Origin: Geothrix paludis
GTDB lineage: Bacteria > Acidobacteriota > Holophagae > Holophagales > Holophagaceae
Assembly (NCBI RefSeq): GCF_022808815.1
Contig: NZ_JAKZLC010000007.1
Span: 53,767 to 117,766, forward strand
Reading direction: 5' to 3'
Length of the DNA stretch: 64,000 nt
Part shown: positions 17,574 to 26,866 of the stretch, one piece after another
Numbering within the stretch: position 1 is the first letter of the stretch
Layout of the letters: every line of letters starts with the position of its first letter
Notes under the pieces: model-generated
The model's database searches: none
What the model saw: the letters and a program-made list of their open reading frames with translations, nothing else
Told to the model about the DNA's origin: nothing
Program-made: the position numbers and the translations under genes

Positions 17574-20500
17574 ATGAACCACCGGGCGACCAAGTTCCTC
17601 GCTCTCCTCCTGTTATCGGCTTCCGTCTCGGAACTCGCCGCCCAGGAGGGGAACCCCGGCCAGCGGCGCCTGGACCTGCCCTACCGCCGGAGCCCCCACG
17701 CCCTCGGCGGACACGACCGGGCGGACCTGCGCCGGGAGTGGAACCTCTTCTGGTTCGGCGGAAAGGCCAGCCCGGCCTATCTGGACTACAAGAACCAGCT
17801 CGCCGAGCAGCAGACCCGCCTCTGGGCGCCGCGGCGCCTCCAGGGTGCGGGCCCGCTCGCCCAGCCGTTGATCCAGCCGCTCGCCCAGCCGCTCGCCGGC
17901 ACACTTCCCTCGGCCCTGGCGACCGGGCCGGCCGGCATCGGAGGCGTCTGGACGAACCTGGGCCCCTTCTCGCAGCTCACCAGCACCACGCCCGACATCG
18001 ACAGCGGGCGCCCCGTGGCCATCGTGGCCCATCCGACGGCCCCCACCCTCTACCTGGCCACCAGCGGCGGCGGCGTGTTCCGCTGCGACAACGCGGATCC
18101 GGCCTCCACCACAGACTGGACCTGGTACTCGGTCACGGACGCCCTCCCCACCAGCAGCAGCGGGGGCAACGTCTCCGTGGGCGCCCTGGCCATGAGCCCC
18201 GTGGACCCGAACACCCTCTACATGGGGGCCGGCGACTTCTTCGATGCCGAAGGTCGCGGCTTCTTCAAGACCACGGACGGCGGCGCCACCTGGACCGCCG
18301 CCCCCCTGAGCAGCCTCGGCACCGCCACCCGCTCCTACGCCATCCTGCCCCTGGACGCCAACCGGGTCCTCTGGGCGACGAACGCCGGCCTCCGGATCTC
18401 CACTGACGGGGGATCCACCTTTGTCGCGGCCACCGGGGGTCCCGCCACCGGGCAGGTCTGGTCCCTGCAGAAGGTAACGGCCACCGATCTCCTCTGCTCC
18501 GTAGAGGTGACCAGCGGCACCACCAGCACCGCCAACATCCACTACTCCACCAATGCCGGCGCCTCCTGGACCCCGGCCACCCTGCCCAGCCTTACCTTCA
18601 CCCCCGGCCGGATCACCATCCGGGCCGCGGGGGACGGCACGACGGCCTACGCCATCCTCGAGGACACCACGAACAGCAGCAGCACCACCATGGCCCGGGG
18701 CGTCCTCAAGAGCGTCGACAAGGGCGCGACCTGGACCTGGCTGGCGGCCCCCACCGTGAGCGGCGGCCTCTTCCAGGGCACGGGTCCCCAGATGTCCGGC
18801 GACGGCGGGCAGGGCTGGTACAACCACGGGCTGGCGGTGGATCCCAACAACCCGCTGCGGGTTTTCGTGGGGGCCAACCTCGCCCTCTACCGCTCGGTGG
18901 ATGGCGGCCTGAGCTGGGTCCAGCTGACCCACTGGTTCGGCAGCGGCCACGTCTACGCCCACGCGGACTTCCACGCCACCGCCTGGTCGCCCAATGGGGC
19001 CACGCTCTACGTGGGCAACGACGGGGGCCTGGCCGTGGTGCGGGACCCCTTCCGGGTGACCATCCCCACCATCTCCTTCGACACTTCCTTCCTCGACAAC
19101 CGGCGCAACAAGGGTCTGGCCTCGCACCTGGTCTACAACGTGGGTTCCACCGCCGCCCTCAGCCCCTCGGATTCAAAGTGGCGGATCTCCCTGGGCATGC
19201 AGGACAACGGAACGCGCCTGCGCCAGCCGGCGGTGTCCGGCGGCACCCTCACCGGGACGGAGGGGACCTTCGAGGATGAGATCGGCGGCGACGGGTTCGC
19301 CACCCTCTTCCATCCGGGAGACGGCACCCAGGTGCTCGGCAGCATCTACTACACCGACATCTACCGGAGCACCAACGGGGGCGGCTCCTTCAGCGAGTCC
19401 ATCTCGGGCATCGTCGAGGCGAAAAACAAGGACCTCGCGCCCTTCGCCCCCAAACTGGTGCCCGGCGACGCGGCCAGGCCGGCCGCGGTCTACACCTCCA
19501 CCAACGGGAAGATCTACCTGAGCACCAGCTTCGGAGCCAGCTGGGTGGACATTGGCACCGGCGGCCTTCCGGCGCCGCTGGACACGTCCTCCACCACCAC
19601 CAATACTACCAACCCGGAGTTGTTCATCCGCAATCTGGCGGCCTCCGCCAGCGATCCGAACACCCTTGGCATCGCGGCCAACCAGTCGCGGGTCTACCTG
19701 ACGTCCAGCGGCGGCAGCTCCTGGACCAAGGGCGGAACCCTTCCGGGAAGCGCCTCCTACCTCAGCTGCATCGAGTTCGACCGCACCACCCCCACCACGG
19801 TGTACGTGGGATCGGTGGCCCCCACCAGCACCGCCAACCACCTGTGGAAGAGCATCAACGGCGGCGGCAGCTGGACGGCCATCGACGGCAGCCCAACCGC
19901 CAGCAACGGCTTCCCCTTCGGCATCCCGGTCCACGTGGTGAAGGCCGATCCCCTGGTGGCCAACAAGGTCTACGTGGGCACGGATTTCGGCGTCTACGTG
20001 ACCAGCGATGGAGGCGCCACCTGGAGCCGGTTCGGCAGCAACCTGCCCCTGGTCGCCACCCGCGACCTCTACATCGCCCCGGATGACAGCTTCCTCCGTG
20101 CGGCCACCTTCGGGCGCGGGGTGTGGGAGTTGCAGACCGCCCAGGTCAGCGTGTCGCTGGACAGGACCACGGCCACGGTGAACCCCTCCACCAGCACGAC
20201 CTTCACCGCCACCGTGACCAACTACACCGCCGACAACAAGGTGAACTGGACCGTGTCCGCCGGAGGCGGCGGGGTCAGCCCCACCCAGACCGCCAGCGGC
20301 AGCGCCGCCACCTACACGGCCCCGGCCACGCCGGGAGTCTACACGGTCACTGCCGCGAGCAACGAAGCTCCCTCGGCCTCTGCCTCCGCCACCGTGTCGG
20401 TCTACAACCCCGCCTCCGTCACCGTATCCGTTTCCCCCGCCACGGCATCCCTCCTGGCGGGCGGCACGGCAACCTTCTCGGCGACGGTGACGAACGCCCC

Positions 20501-20798
20501 GAGCCAGGGGGTCAGCTGGTCCGCCAGCGGAGGAACCATCACGGCCGGCGGAGTCTACACGGCTCCCGCCGCTGCCGGGACCTACACCATCACCGCCGCC
20601 AGCATCTGGCCGGGCACCACTTCCGGGACCGCATCCGTCACGGTGAAGTCCCTGGATCTGAACGGCGACGGCGTGGTGGATCTGCGGGACCTGCTCTTCT
20701 TCGCCAAGTTCTACGGCACCACCAACCCCACCTGCGACCTGAATGGCGATGGGACGGTGGATGACAAGGACCTCGCGATCCTCCTCGGCGGTCTGTGA
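17574..20798 (+). CDS. Secreted sortilin/BNR-type beta-propeller protein with Ig-like domains and a C-terminal dockerin
   Basis: A 1,074-residue exported protein. A signal peptide (about 1-24) is followed by a spacer and a long propeller region (about 120-855). This region has repeated Asp-box-like motifs such as TTDGGATW, SVDGGLSW, STNGGGSF, SINGGGSW and TSDGGATW. Two Ig-like beta domains follow (about 858-1022). The C-terminus (about 1025-1074) is a type I dockerin: two EF-hand-like loops, DLNGDGVVDLRDL and DLNGDGTVDDKDL, 36 residues apart. Dockerins bind cohesin modules. The next gene overlaps the stop codon region and encodes a lipoprotein with a cohesin-like pattern. The start at 17574 is set by GGAG and the signal peptide. 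No glycosidase catalytic site is recognisable. Confidence 0.85.
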   Translation: MNHRATKFLALLLLSASVSELAAQEGNPGQRRLDLPYRRSPHALGGHDRADLRREWNLFWFGGKASPAYLDYKNQLAEQQTRLWAPRRLQGAGPLAQPLIQPLAQPLAGTLPSALATGPAGIGGVWTNLGPFSQLTSTTPDIDSGRPVAIVAHPTAPTLYLATSGGGVFRCDNADPASTTDWTWYSVTDALPTSSSGGNVSVGALAMSPVDPNTLYMGAGDFFDAEGRGFFKTTDGGATWTAAPLSSLGTATRSYAILPLDANRVLWATNAGLRISTDGGSTFVAATGGPATGQVWSLQKVTATDLLCSVEVTSGTTSTANIHYSTNAGASWTPATLPSLTFTPGRITIRAAGDGTTAYAILEDTTNSSSTTMARGVLKSVDKGATWTWLAAPTVSGGLFQGTGPQMSGDGGQGWYNHGLAVDPNNPLRVFVGANLALYRSVDGGLSWVQLTHWFGSGHVYAHADFHATAWSPNGATLYVGNDGGLAVVRDPFRVTIPTISFDTSFLDNRRNKGLASHLVYNVGSTAALSPSDSKWRISLGMQDNGTRLRQPAVSGGTLTGTEGTFEDEIGGDGFATLFHPGDGTQVLGSIYYTDIYRSTNGGGSFSESISGIVEAKNKDLAPFAPKLVPGDAARPAAVYTSTNGKIYLSTSFGASWVDIGTGGLPAPLDTSSTTTNTTNPELFIRNLAASASDPNTLGIAANQSRVYLTSSGGSSWTKGGTLPGSASYLSCIEFDRTTPTTVYVGSVAPTSTANHLWKSINGGGSWTAIDGSPTASNGFPFGIPVHVVKADPLVANKVYVGTDFGVYVTSDGGATWSRFGSNLPLVATRDLYIAPDDSFLRAATFGRGVWELQTAQVSVSLDRTTATVNPSTSTTFTATVTNYTADNKVNWTVSAGGGGVSPTQTASGSAATYTAPATPGVYTVTAASNEAPSASASATVSVYNPASVTVSVSPATASLLAGGTATFSATVTNAPSQGVSWSASGGTITAGGVYTAPAAAGTYTITAASIWPGTTSGTASVTVKSLDLNGDGVVDLRDLLFFAKFYGTTNPTCDLNGDGTVDDKDLAILLGGL

Positions 20799-20809
20799 TG
20801 GAGAAGCCC

Positions 20810-21397
20810 ATGATCCCGATGACCAAGCTCCTCTCCGGTTCCGCCGCCTTGGCGCTGATGGCCCTACTCGCCTGCGGCGGGGGTGGAGGCGGTGGATCCT
20901 CCGCACCGACCACGGCCACCAGCCTGGCCTACACGGATCCGACCACCGGCACCTACCTGCTCAAGAAGAACGCGGCCCTCTCCACCGCCACCCACCTCGT
21001 GCTCGACCTGGTGGGACCCTCGTCCACCACGGGCACCGGCGTCACGACCACGTTCACCGCGGATGCCACCCGGGTGGCCTGGGCCAATGTCGCCGCCGGC
21101 GACCCCGCCAACACCTTCGTCCAGAACGGAACGGCCTTCAACCTCGGAGCCGCGTCCCAGATCCTCAAGGGCAAAGTCTCTGGCGGGACCCTCCAGGTCA
21201 CCGCGGCGCAGAAGGGCACCGCCAGCCCGGTCTCACTGAACGCCCCCCTGCTGCGGGTGGCCCTGGACCTCCGGGCCTCCCAGCCCCCGGGAGCCGTCTC
21301 CCTCGGCGCCGACAGCTCCAAGTGCCAGGTGATCGACGGGACCGGAGCCATCGTGGCCCCCATCGCCGTGACCGTGGGGACCCTCGCCGCCCAGTAG
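20810..21397 (+). CDS. Lipoprotein with a cohesin-like domain
   Basis: A lipoprotein of 195 residues. The lipobox LLAC places the lipidated Cys at residue 22, followed by a glycine/serine tether. The body (about 40-195) has alternating short strands. THLVLDLVGP, a TTTFTADATRVAWANVAAGD segment, LLRVALDLRAS and GAIVAPIAVTVGTL recall the order of strands in cohesin modules, including the closing strand. This is pattern recognition, not a confirmed family match. It is translationally coupled to the dockerin protein: in-frame starts at 20795, 20798 and 20810 overlap or abut its stop. I chose 20810 because GGAGA lies 5 nt upstream. It could anchor the dockerin protein to the outer membrane. Confidence 0.7.
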   Translation: MIPMTKLLSGSAALALMALLACGGGGGGGSSAPTTATSLAYTDPTTGTYLLKKNAALSTATHLVLDLVGPSSTTGTGVTTTFTADATRVAWANVAAGDPANTFVQNGTAFNLGAASQILKGKVSGGTLQVTAAQKGTASPVSLNAPLLRVALDLRASQPPGAVSLGADSSKCQVIDGTGAIVAPIAVTVGTLAAQ

Positions 21398-21534
21398 ATG
21401 GACCTGAGGCCCACGTTCCGGCCTGCGTGTATCATAGATGCCTCATGCATCAACATACGCAGTAATCGAATCGCCCCAGGGTTCTCCCGGATCCAGCCAT
21501 CGCGGATCCGCGAGACCGTGGTTCCGGAGCCGCC

Positions 21535-24500
21535 ATGGACCTGCTCGCCCGATGCACCTGCTTCCTGGCCCTGGCCATCTTCCTGGCCTGCGGAGGCGGG
21601 GGCGGCTCATCCACCCCGCCGCCGCCGGGACCATCCATCAGCGGCGTCACGCCCAGCCATGGCAGCCCCGGAACCACGGTGGCCCTCTCCGGCGCCAACC
21701 TCCTGGGCGCCACGGCCGTCTCCTTCAATGGCCACCCTGCGTTTTCCTACCAGGTGGTGAGCGCCGCCGAGATCGATGCGGTGGTGCCCGACGATGCGAC
21801 GACCGGAACCATCAAGATCACCACGGCCAACGGCTCCGCCACGTCGTCGACCTTCACGGTCGACGCGTTCCAGGCCCCCACCATCACGTCGTTCACGCCC
21901 TCCGGCCTCCAGGCGGGCACGGTGGTGACGTTGACGGGTGCGCACTTCGTGGGCGCCTCCCGGGTCCAGTTCAACGGCGTGGACGCCGCCGCCTTCACGG
22001 TCAGCAGCGATAGCCAGATCTGGGCCACCGCGCCTTCCGGCCTCTCCGCGGGCTTCCTGACGGTGACCACCCCCGGCGGCACCGCCACCTCCGCCACCTC
22101 GTACGCCCTGAGCAGCAAAGTCCAGGTGCTCATGAACACGGGCTTCGAGCAGGCCTCCCCCATCATCTGGAAGGGGGACACCGGCACCATCCAGGGCGCG
22201 TCGAGCAGCCAGCCCGAGGTGGTGCCCCACGGCGGCACCCAGTTCTCATGGCTGGGCGGATACGGGTCCGTGCAATCGGATCAGATCACCCAGGATTTCT
22301 ATGTCCCGGCGACAGCCCTGAGCGCCACTGCCACCTTCTACCTGAAGATCGTCACGGCCGAGCCGAGCGCGGGCGGGGCCAAGGACTACGTCTACGTGGA
22401 GGCGCTGGATGCCTCGGGCGGCTTGCTGGGAACCCTGCTCACCAAATCCAACCTGGACGCGTCCGACTACAAGGCCTATACCGTGGATCTGCTCCCCTAC
22501 AAGGGCCGGATCCTCCGCCTGTCCTTCAGGAGCCAGGAGGATTCCCAGCGGGCCACCAGCTTCCTCCTGGACGACGTCGTGGTCGATATCGAGGCGCCGG
22601 GCGCGGATCTCGCCCCCATCATCTCCGGCTTCACGCCCACCTCCGGCGTCCCCGGAGAAGCCACGGTCCAGATCTCGGGCATGAACTTCTTCGGCGTGAC
22701 GGGCGTGTCCATCGGGGGCGCCAGCGTGATCCCGACGCTCACGGACGGGACGAGCCTGGCCGCCGCGGTGCCGACCAATGCCGCCGTCGGGAGCGCGCCC
22801 ATCCTCATCGCCAGCGCCCAGGGCACGGGCGCCTCCGCCCAGCCCTTCTCCGTGATCTACGGCGCGCCGGCCATCACCAGCATGAACCCGACCCAGGGCC
22901 CGGTCGGAACGCCGGTGGTCCTCACGGGCAGCTACCTGGGCTATCCGGGCACCACGCTGACCTTGAACGGCCAGGCCATTCAGCCCACCAGCCTCAGCCC
23001 CGCCCAGGTCACGTTCACGGTCCCTGCCGGAGCCACGAGCGGCAACCTGGTCATCAGCACCCCGGGCGGAACGGCGACGCGGCCCTTCACGGTCAACACC
23101 GCCAGCACCACCCTCGACCTCCACGTGAAGAACGTGCAACTTACCCAGAGCACGCAGGACCTGAACGGATCCGTCCCCATCGTGGCCGGGAAGGATGCCC
23201 TCATCCGGGTCTTCGTGCTGGCCAACCAGGCCAACACCGCGGCCCCCTCCGTGAAGATCTCGATCATGGACAACAACGCGGTGCCCGTCCCGGGCTATCC
23301 GAAAGTCGTCGCGTCCACCCGGTCCAGCGTCCCCGCCACGCTGGATGAATCCAGCCTCACCTCCAGCTGGAACCTGGTCGTTCCGGGGACGGACCTCACC
23401 ACCGCGGGACCCAACGGTGTCTACCTGATCAGCGCCGAGGTGGACCCGATCGGCGCCATCCCGGAAGCCGACAAATCCAACAACACGCAGGTGCGCAGCT
23501 TCAGCGGGATCGCCGTCCCCATCTTCCGGACCACCATCTTCCCGGTCGCGCTTTCCACGGGCACCGGGAACATCACCGAAGCCAACAAGGGAGCCTGGGT
23601 TGCCCGGCTCGCCAAGATGTATCCCGTGGCCGGCGTGGACGTCGCCGTGGGCGCCACCTTCACGTCCTCGGTGACCCTCGGCTCCGACGGCACCGGCTGG
23701 AACACGCTGCTCAGCGAGCTCACGGCCAAGCACCTGGCCGATGGCGTCAGCGACCGCTACTACTTCGGCGCCCTGGACGTCACCTACGGCTCCGGCACGG
23801 CCGGCGTCGGGTGGGTGCCCTACGCAGGCAGCCCCTTCCAGTACCGCACCGCCATCGGGTGGGACAAGACCGGCTACCAGGATGGGGGCAACTTCCCCGA
23901 GGTGTTCGCCCACGAGACCGGCCACAACATGGGCCGCCACCACAGCCCCTGCGGCAGTGCCGCCGACGCCGATCCGGACTACCCCTATGCGGGCGGGGCC
24001 ATCGGCGTCTGGGGCTACGACACCACGGCGGGCCTACTGAAGGCCCCGGCGACCTACAAGGACATCATGGGCTACTGCTCGCCCAACTGGGTTAGCGACT
24101 ACGTCTACAAGAAGATCCTCGACTTCAGGAGCGGCCCAGGCGGCCTCATCAGGAGCACCGACGAGGACGCCCCGCTTCTCCAGGCCCAGTCCACGGCCCG
24201 CGAGTGCCTCATCGTCCGGGGGATCGTCCACGCGGACGGGCAGGTCGACCTCCTCCCGGCCTTCCGCACCCGGTCGCTTCCCACCCTCGCGCCCCGCTCG
24301 GGGGACTACGCGCTGGAATGCGTGGATCGGAAGAACCAGACGGTCTTCACCACGCCCGTGGCGCTGATGGATCTCGGCTGCTGGCCCAAGGGCCGGGAGC
24401 GCCACTTCGTCATGGCGCTGCCGCTCGAAGCGGCCACCCTGGACGCCATCACCGGGTTGCGGATGGTGAAGGAAGGCAAGACCCTCGCAAGCCTCCGCAC

Positions 24501-24735
24501 CACGTCCGCCGAGGCGCCGGCGCCCGAGTTCCAGCGCCTGCAGGACGGGAAGGTGCAGGTCACCTGGGATGTGTCGGTCCATCCGGCCCTCCTGGTCCGG
24601 GACGCGGATTCCGGCGAAGTCGTCGCCATCCTCTCGGGAGGCCGCCAGACATTCGCGAGCCGGTCGAAGCGGTTCGATCTGGTCCTCAGCGATGGCGTGG
24701 CGGGGCGGACGCTCCATCTCAAGGCCCCCGAATAG
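21535..24735 (+). CDS. TIG-domain lipoprotein metalloprotease (metzincin)
   Basis: A 1,066-residue surface lipoprotein with a predicted secreted zinc protease. The lipobox LAC (Cys19) is followed by a Gly/Ser/Pro tether. IPT/TIG Ig-like domains lie at about 33-110 and 112-195, a beta-sandwich with a jelly-roll look at about 200-350, and more TIG domains at about 355-440 and 445-525. A CARDB-like domain covers about 530-660. The catalytic domain (about 665-870) has the complete metzincin motif HETGHNMGRHH: H793, E794, H797 and H803. A Met-turn (IMGY, M845) follows. A beta-rich C-terminal domain follows to the end. The start at 21535 has GGAG upstream. It may act with the adjacent dockerin/cohesin-like pair on extracellular protein. 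Confidence 0.88.
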   Translation: MDLLARCTCFLALAIFLACGGGGGSSTPPPPGPSISGVTPSHGSPGTTVALSGANLLGATAVSFNGHPAFSYQVVSAAEIDAVVPDDATTGTIKITTANGSATSSTFTVDAFQAPTITSFTPSGLQAGTVVTLTGAHFVGASRVQFNGVDAAAFTVSSDSQIWATAPSGLSAGFLTVTTPGGTATSATSYALSSKVQVLMNTGFEQASPIIWKGDTGTIQGASSSQPEVVPHGGTQFSWLGGYGSVQSDQITQDFYVPATALSATATFYLKIVTAEPSAGGAKDYVYVEALDASGGLLGTLLTKSNLDASDYKAYTVDLLPYKGRILRLSFRSQEDSQRATSFLLDDVVVDIEAPGADLAPIISGFTPTSGVPGEATVQISGMNFFGVTGVSIGGASVIPTLTDGTSLAAAVPTNAAVGSAPILIASAQGTGASAQPFSVIYGAPAITSMNPTQGPVGTPVVLTGSYLGYPGTTLTLNGQAIQPTSLSPAQVTFTVPAGATSGNLVISTPGGTATRPFTVNTASTTLDLHVKNVQLTQSTQDLNGSVPIVAGKDALIRVFVLANQANTAAPSVKISIMDNNAVPVPGYPKVVASTRSSVPATLDESSLTSSWNLVVPGTDLTTAGPNGVYLISAEVDPIGAIPEADKSNNTQVRSFSGIAVPIFRTTIFPVALSTGTGNITEANKGAWVARLAKMYPVAGVDVAVGATFTSSVTLGSDGTGWNTLLSELTAKHLADGVSDRYYFGALDVTYGSGTAGVGWVPYAGSPFQYRTAIGWDKTGYQDGGNFPEVFAHETGHNMGRHHSPCGSAADADPDYPYAGGAIGVWGYDTTAGLLKAPATYKDIMGYCSPNWVSDYVYKKILDFRSGPGGLIRSTDEDAPLLQAQSTARECLIVRGIVHADGQVDLLPAFRTRSLPTLAPRSGDYALECVDRKNQTVFTTPVALMDLGCWPKGRERHFVMALPLEAATLDAITGLRMVKEGKTLASLRTTSAEAPAPEFQRLQDGKVQVTWDVSVHPALLVRDADSGEVVAILSGGRQTFASRSKRFDLVLSDGVAGRTLHLKAPE

Positions 24736-24744
24736 GGCGTCTGC

Positions 24745-24794
24745 GCTCACGCGGGAAAACCATCCAGCGTGGCGGACATTTTTTCCGCGTGAGC
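24745..24794. repeat. Inverted repeat after the metalloprotease gene
   Basis: GCTCACGCGGGAAAA (24745-24759) is nearly complementary to TTTTCCGCGTGAGC (24781-24794), with one bulge and a 21-nt loop. It could be a weak terminator or a protein-binding site. Confidence 0.45.
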
Positions 24795-24843
24795 GTGCAA
24801 GGGTTCCGTGGGACACTGGAGGATCATCTGTATTCAGGTGTCC

Positions 24844-26754
24844 ATGGCGCTTACCCACTACCAGCTCCTCTCGAACTGCTCGGATGAGCAGCTCAGGACC
24901 ATCTGTGAGCGACGCCGCCTGCCCATCCCCCTCCGCTGGGAGGATGAGGCCGAGGGCCGCGTGCGGCTGCTCAAGACCATGGTGTTCCACCTGGAGGATC
25001 ACAAGCGCCTGGCGGACACCCTCGCGGACCTGGACAGCGGCTCCCTGGTGGCCCTCAAACATCTAGCGGGCGAGGGCGTCATGCCGGCCCCGCCCGTGGT
25101 CGAGTCCCTCCACGCCCTCGGGCTGATCCTTCCCGATGGCGGGGACTGGGCCGTGGCCGAGCGCGTGGCCGACGCCCTGGACGACTTCGACGACGGTGCC
25201 CTGAACTTCCAGGCCCCGGAGGGCGTGAAGCTTCGACCCGCGGAGCCGTTCCGGTTCTCCCTGGCCCTCACCAGCGTGCTGCTGCGCTGCGTGGCGGGCC
25301 TGCGCGTGCTGAAGGGCGGGCTTCCCGCCAAGAAGGAGCTAGGCCAGCTCATGCAGCGCAACGCCATGCTGCACGAGGAGCAGGACGCCACGCTGCTCTT
25401 CACCCTGCTGCATCGCCTGGGCCTGCTGTGGAGCCGCGAGGGCCGCGTGGAGACCCTGCTGCCCGCGGTGACCAGCCATCCGCCCCGCTGGGTGGCCGAG
25501 CGCGCCTTCGCCAGCCTCCTGGAGCACGACCTCAAGGCCTGGGGCATGCCCCCGGCGGAGGACCGCCACTTCCTCATGCAGCACCTGCTGGAGCGTCGGG
25601 GCCAGGCCCTCGCGGTCCAGCCCTTCCTCGCCTTCCTCAAGACCCTCCACCCCCTGGACGAGGAGCGCACCCGCGCGGTGTTCCTGCCCTTCCTGGGGCG
25701 CATGGGCATCATCCAGGGCGACGAGGGCTTCGCGCACCTGAAACTCACGGAGCACGGCGAGGCCCTCGCCCACGAGTACCTGCTGCGCGACCTCAAGGGC
25801 ACCGCCGCCCACTGGCAGCCGCTGGAGATCGATCAGCCCATGATCCTCCAGCCCACCCTGGAGCTCCTCACACCCCTGCTCCAGAATCCCCACCGCCTGC
25901 TCCAGCTGGCCCAGCTGGCGGACGTGGAGGCCCTGGACGCCATGGGCACCTTCCGGGTGGCCCACGCCACCCTGGTGCGCGCCCTGGATGCCGGCGTGCC
26001 GCTGGAGGAGCTGGGCCGCCGCCTGGGCGCCTCCACCCAGACCCTGCCCCAGCCCCTGCTCCAGCTGCTGGAGGATCTCTCCCGCCGCGTGGGCGAGGTG
26101 GAGGTGCACCAGGGCGTGCGCCTCGTGCGGGCACGCACGGCCCACTTGGCGGACGAGCTGAAGCTGCGGCCCGAGCTGGCCCCGCTCAAGCTGGCCTCGC
26201 TGTCCGACACGGTGCTCGAGGTGCGCGGCGACGGCAACGCCCATGCCCTGCTCAAGCAGGCGGGCTTCATGCCCAAGCCCGGCCGCTTCCTGGCCCTGAG
26301 CGTGGATGGGGACGAGAAGTTCTACCTGTGGGCCCTGGCGGCCCTGGCCTTCGTGGACGAGAAGGGCATGAACCACCACCTGGAGCCCGTGCAGCAGATG
26401 GTGCGCTCGGCCCTCCAGAAGCTCCACGACGAGGACCCGGCCCTCTACCAGGAGGTCCAGCGCCGCATCCCCATGCTGCACCTGGGGGGCGAGGACCAGC
26501 TGGCCGAGGAGGTGCAGCGCATCCTCGAGTACGCGGCCGGCCATACGCTCATGGTGGAGCTGACCTACCTGCCCCCGGCCGCCCACCGCACGCAGCTGCG
26601 GCGGGTATCACCCCGCACCATCCAGGAGGACCACCTGCTGGCCTTCTGCCACCTCCACCAGGAGGAGATGGCCTTCCGGCTCACCCGCATCCAGGGCGTG
26701 AAGCTCCTGAACGAGCGGGGCTGGACCCCGGCGAATCACAGCCAGGCAGGTTGA
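24844..26754 (+). CDS. XPB N-terminal-like (Helicase_C_3) protein with a WYL-like C-terminal domain
   Basis: A 636-residue cytosolic protein without ATPase motifs. The middle part (about 325-455) matches the Helicase_C_3 pattern that also forms the N-terminus of XPB. Features are MILQPTLELL, a TFRVAHATLVRALDAGV helix and LPQPLLQLLEDLSRRVGEVEV. The C-terminal about 80 residues look like a WYL domain: MVELTYLPP, then RRVSPRTI, then FRLTRIQGVKLL. WYL domains bind nucleic acid or ligands and control repair and defence systems. The protein may therefore be a DNA-damage adaptor for XPB at 15637. The start at 24844 lacks a ribosome site and lies 7 nt after TATTCA, possibly leaderless. Winged-helix-like segments fill the N-terminal half. 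The function is unproven. Confidence 0.72.
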   Translation: MALTHYQLLSNCSDEQLRTICERRRLPIPLRWEDEAEGRVRLLKTMVFHLEDHKRLADTLADLDSGSLVALKHLAGEGVMPAPPVVESLHALGLILPDGGDWAVAERVADALDDFDDGALNFQAPEGVKLRPAEPFRFSLALTSVLLRCVAGLRVLKGGLPAKKELGQLMQRNAMLHEEQDATLLFTLLHRLGLLWSREGRVETLLPAVTSHPPRWVAERAFASLLEHDLKAWGMPPAEDRHFLMQHLLERRGQALAVQPFLAFLKTLHPLDEERTRAVFLPFLGRMGIIQGDEGFAHLKLTEHGEALAHEYLLRDLKGTAAHWQPLEIDQPMILQPTLELLTPLLQNPHRLLQLAQLADVEALDAMGTFRVAHATLVRALDAGVPLEELGRRLGASTQTLPQPLLQLLEDLSRRVGEVEVHQGVRLVRARTAHLADELKLRPELAPLKLASLSDTVLEVRGDGNAHALLKQAGFMPKPGRFLALSVDGDEKFYLWALAALAFVDEKGMNHHLEPVQQMVRSALQKLHDEDPALYQEVQRRIPMLHLGGEDQLAEEVQRILEYAAGHTLMVELTYLPPAAHRTQLRRVSPRTIQEDHLLAFCHLHQEEMAFRLTRIQGVKLLNERGWTPANHSQAG

Positions 26755-26760
26755 TGCTCT

Positions 26761-26834
26761 CCGGGGGTCCCTCGCTTCGCGAAACCCCCCGGACTCCCAA
26801 GAGAAGAGCCGGCAAAGCCGGCTCTTCTCTTTCC
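26761..26834 (+). terminator. Two inverted repeats; the second is a strong hairpin terminator
   Basis: CCGGGGG/CCCCCCGG (26761-26792) is followed by a 14-bp perfect stem (26800-26813 with 26817-26830, loop AAA). The sequence after it is CT/T-rich. It can end both the 24844 gene and the convergent anti-sigma gene. Confidence 0.75.
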
Positions 26835-26866
26835 CCATTCCCATCGACTCAGTATTGCGACTCCGG

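Noticed and set aside
19173..20906. 577-residue minus-strand open frame
   Set aside because: It lies opposite the propeller/dockerin protein and is Gly/Val/Arg-rich, typical of a shadow frame.
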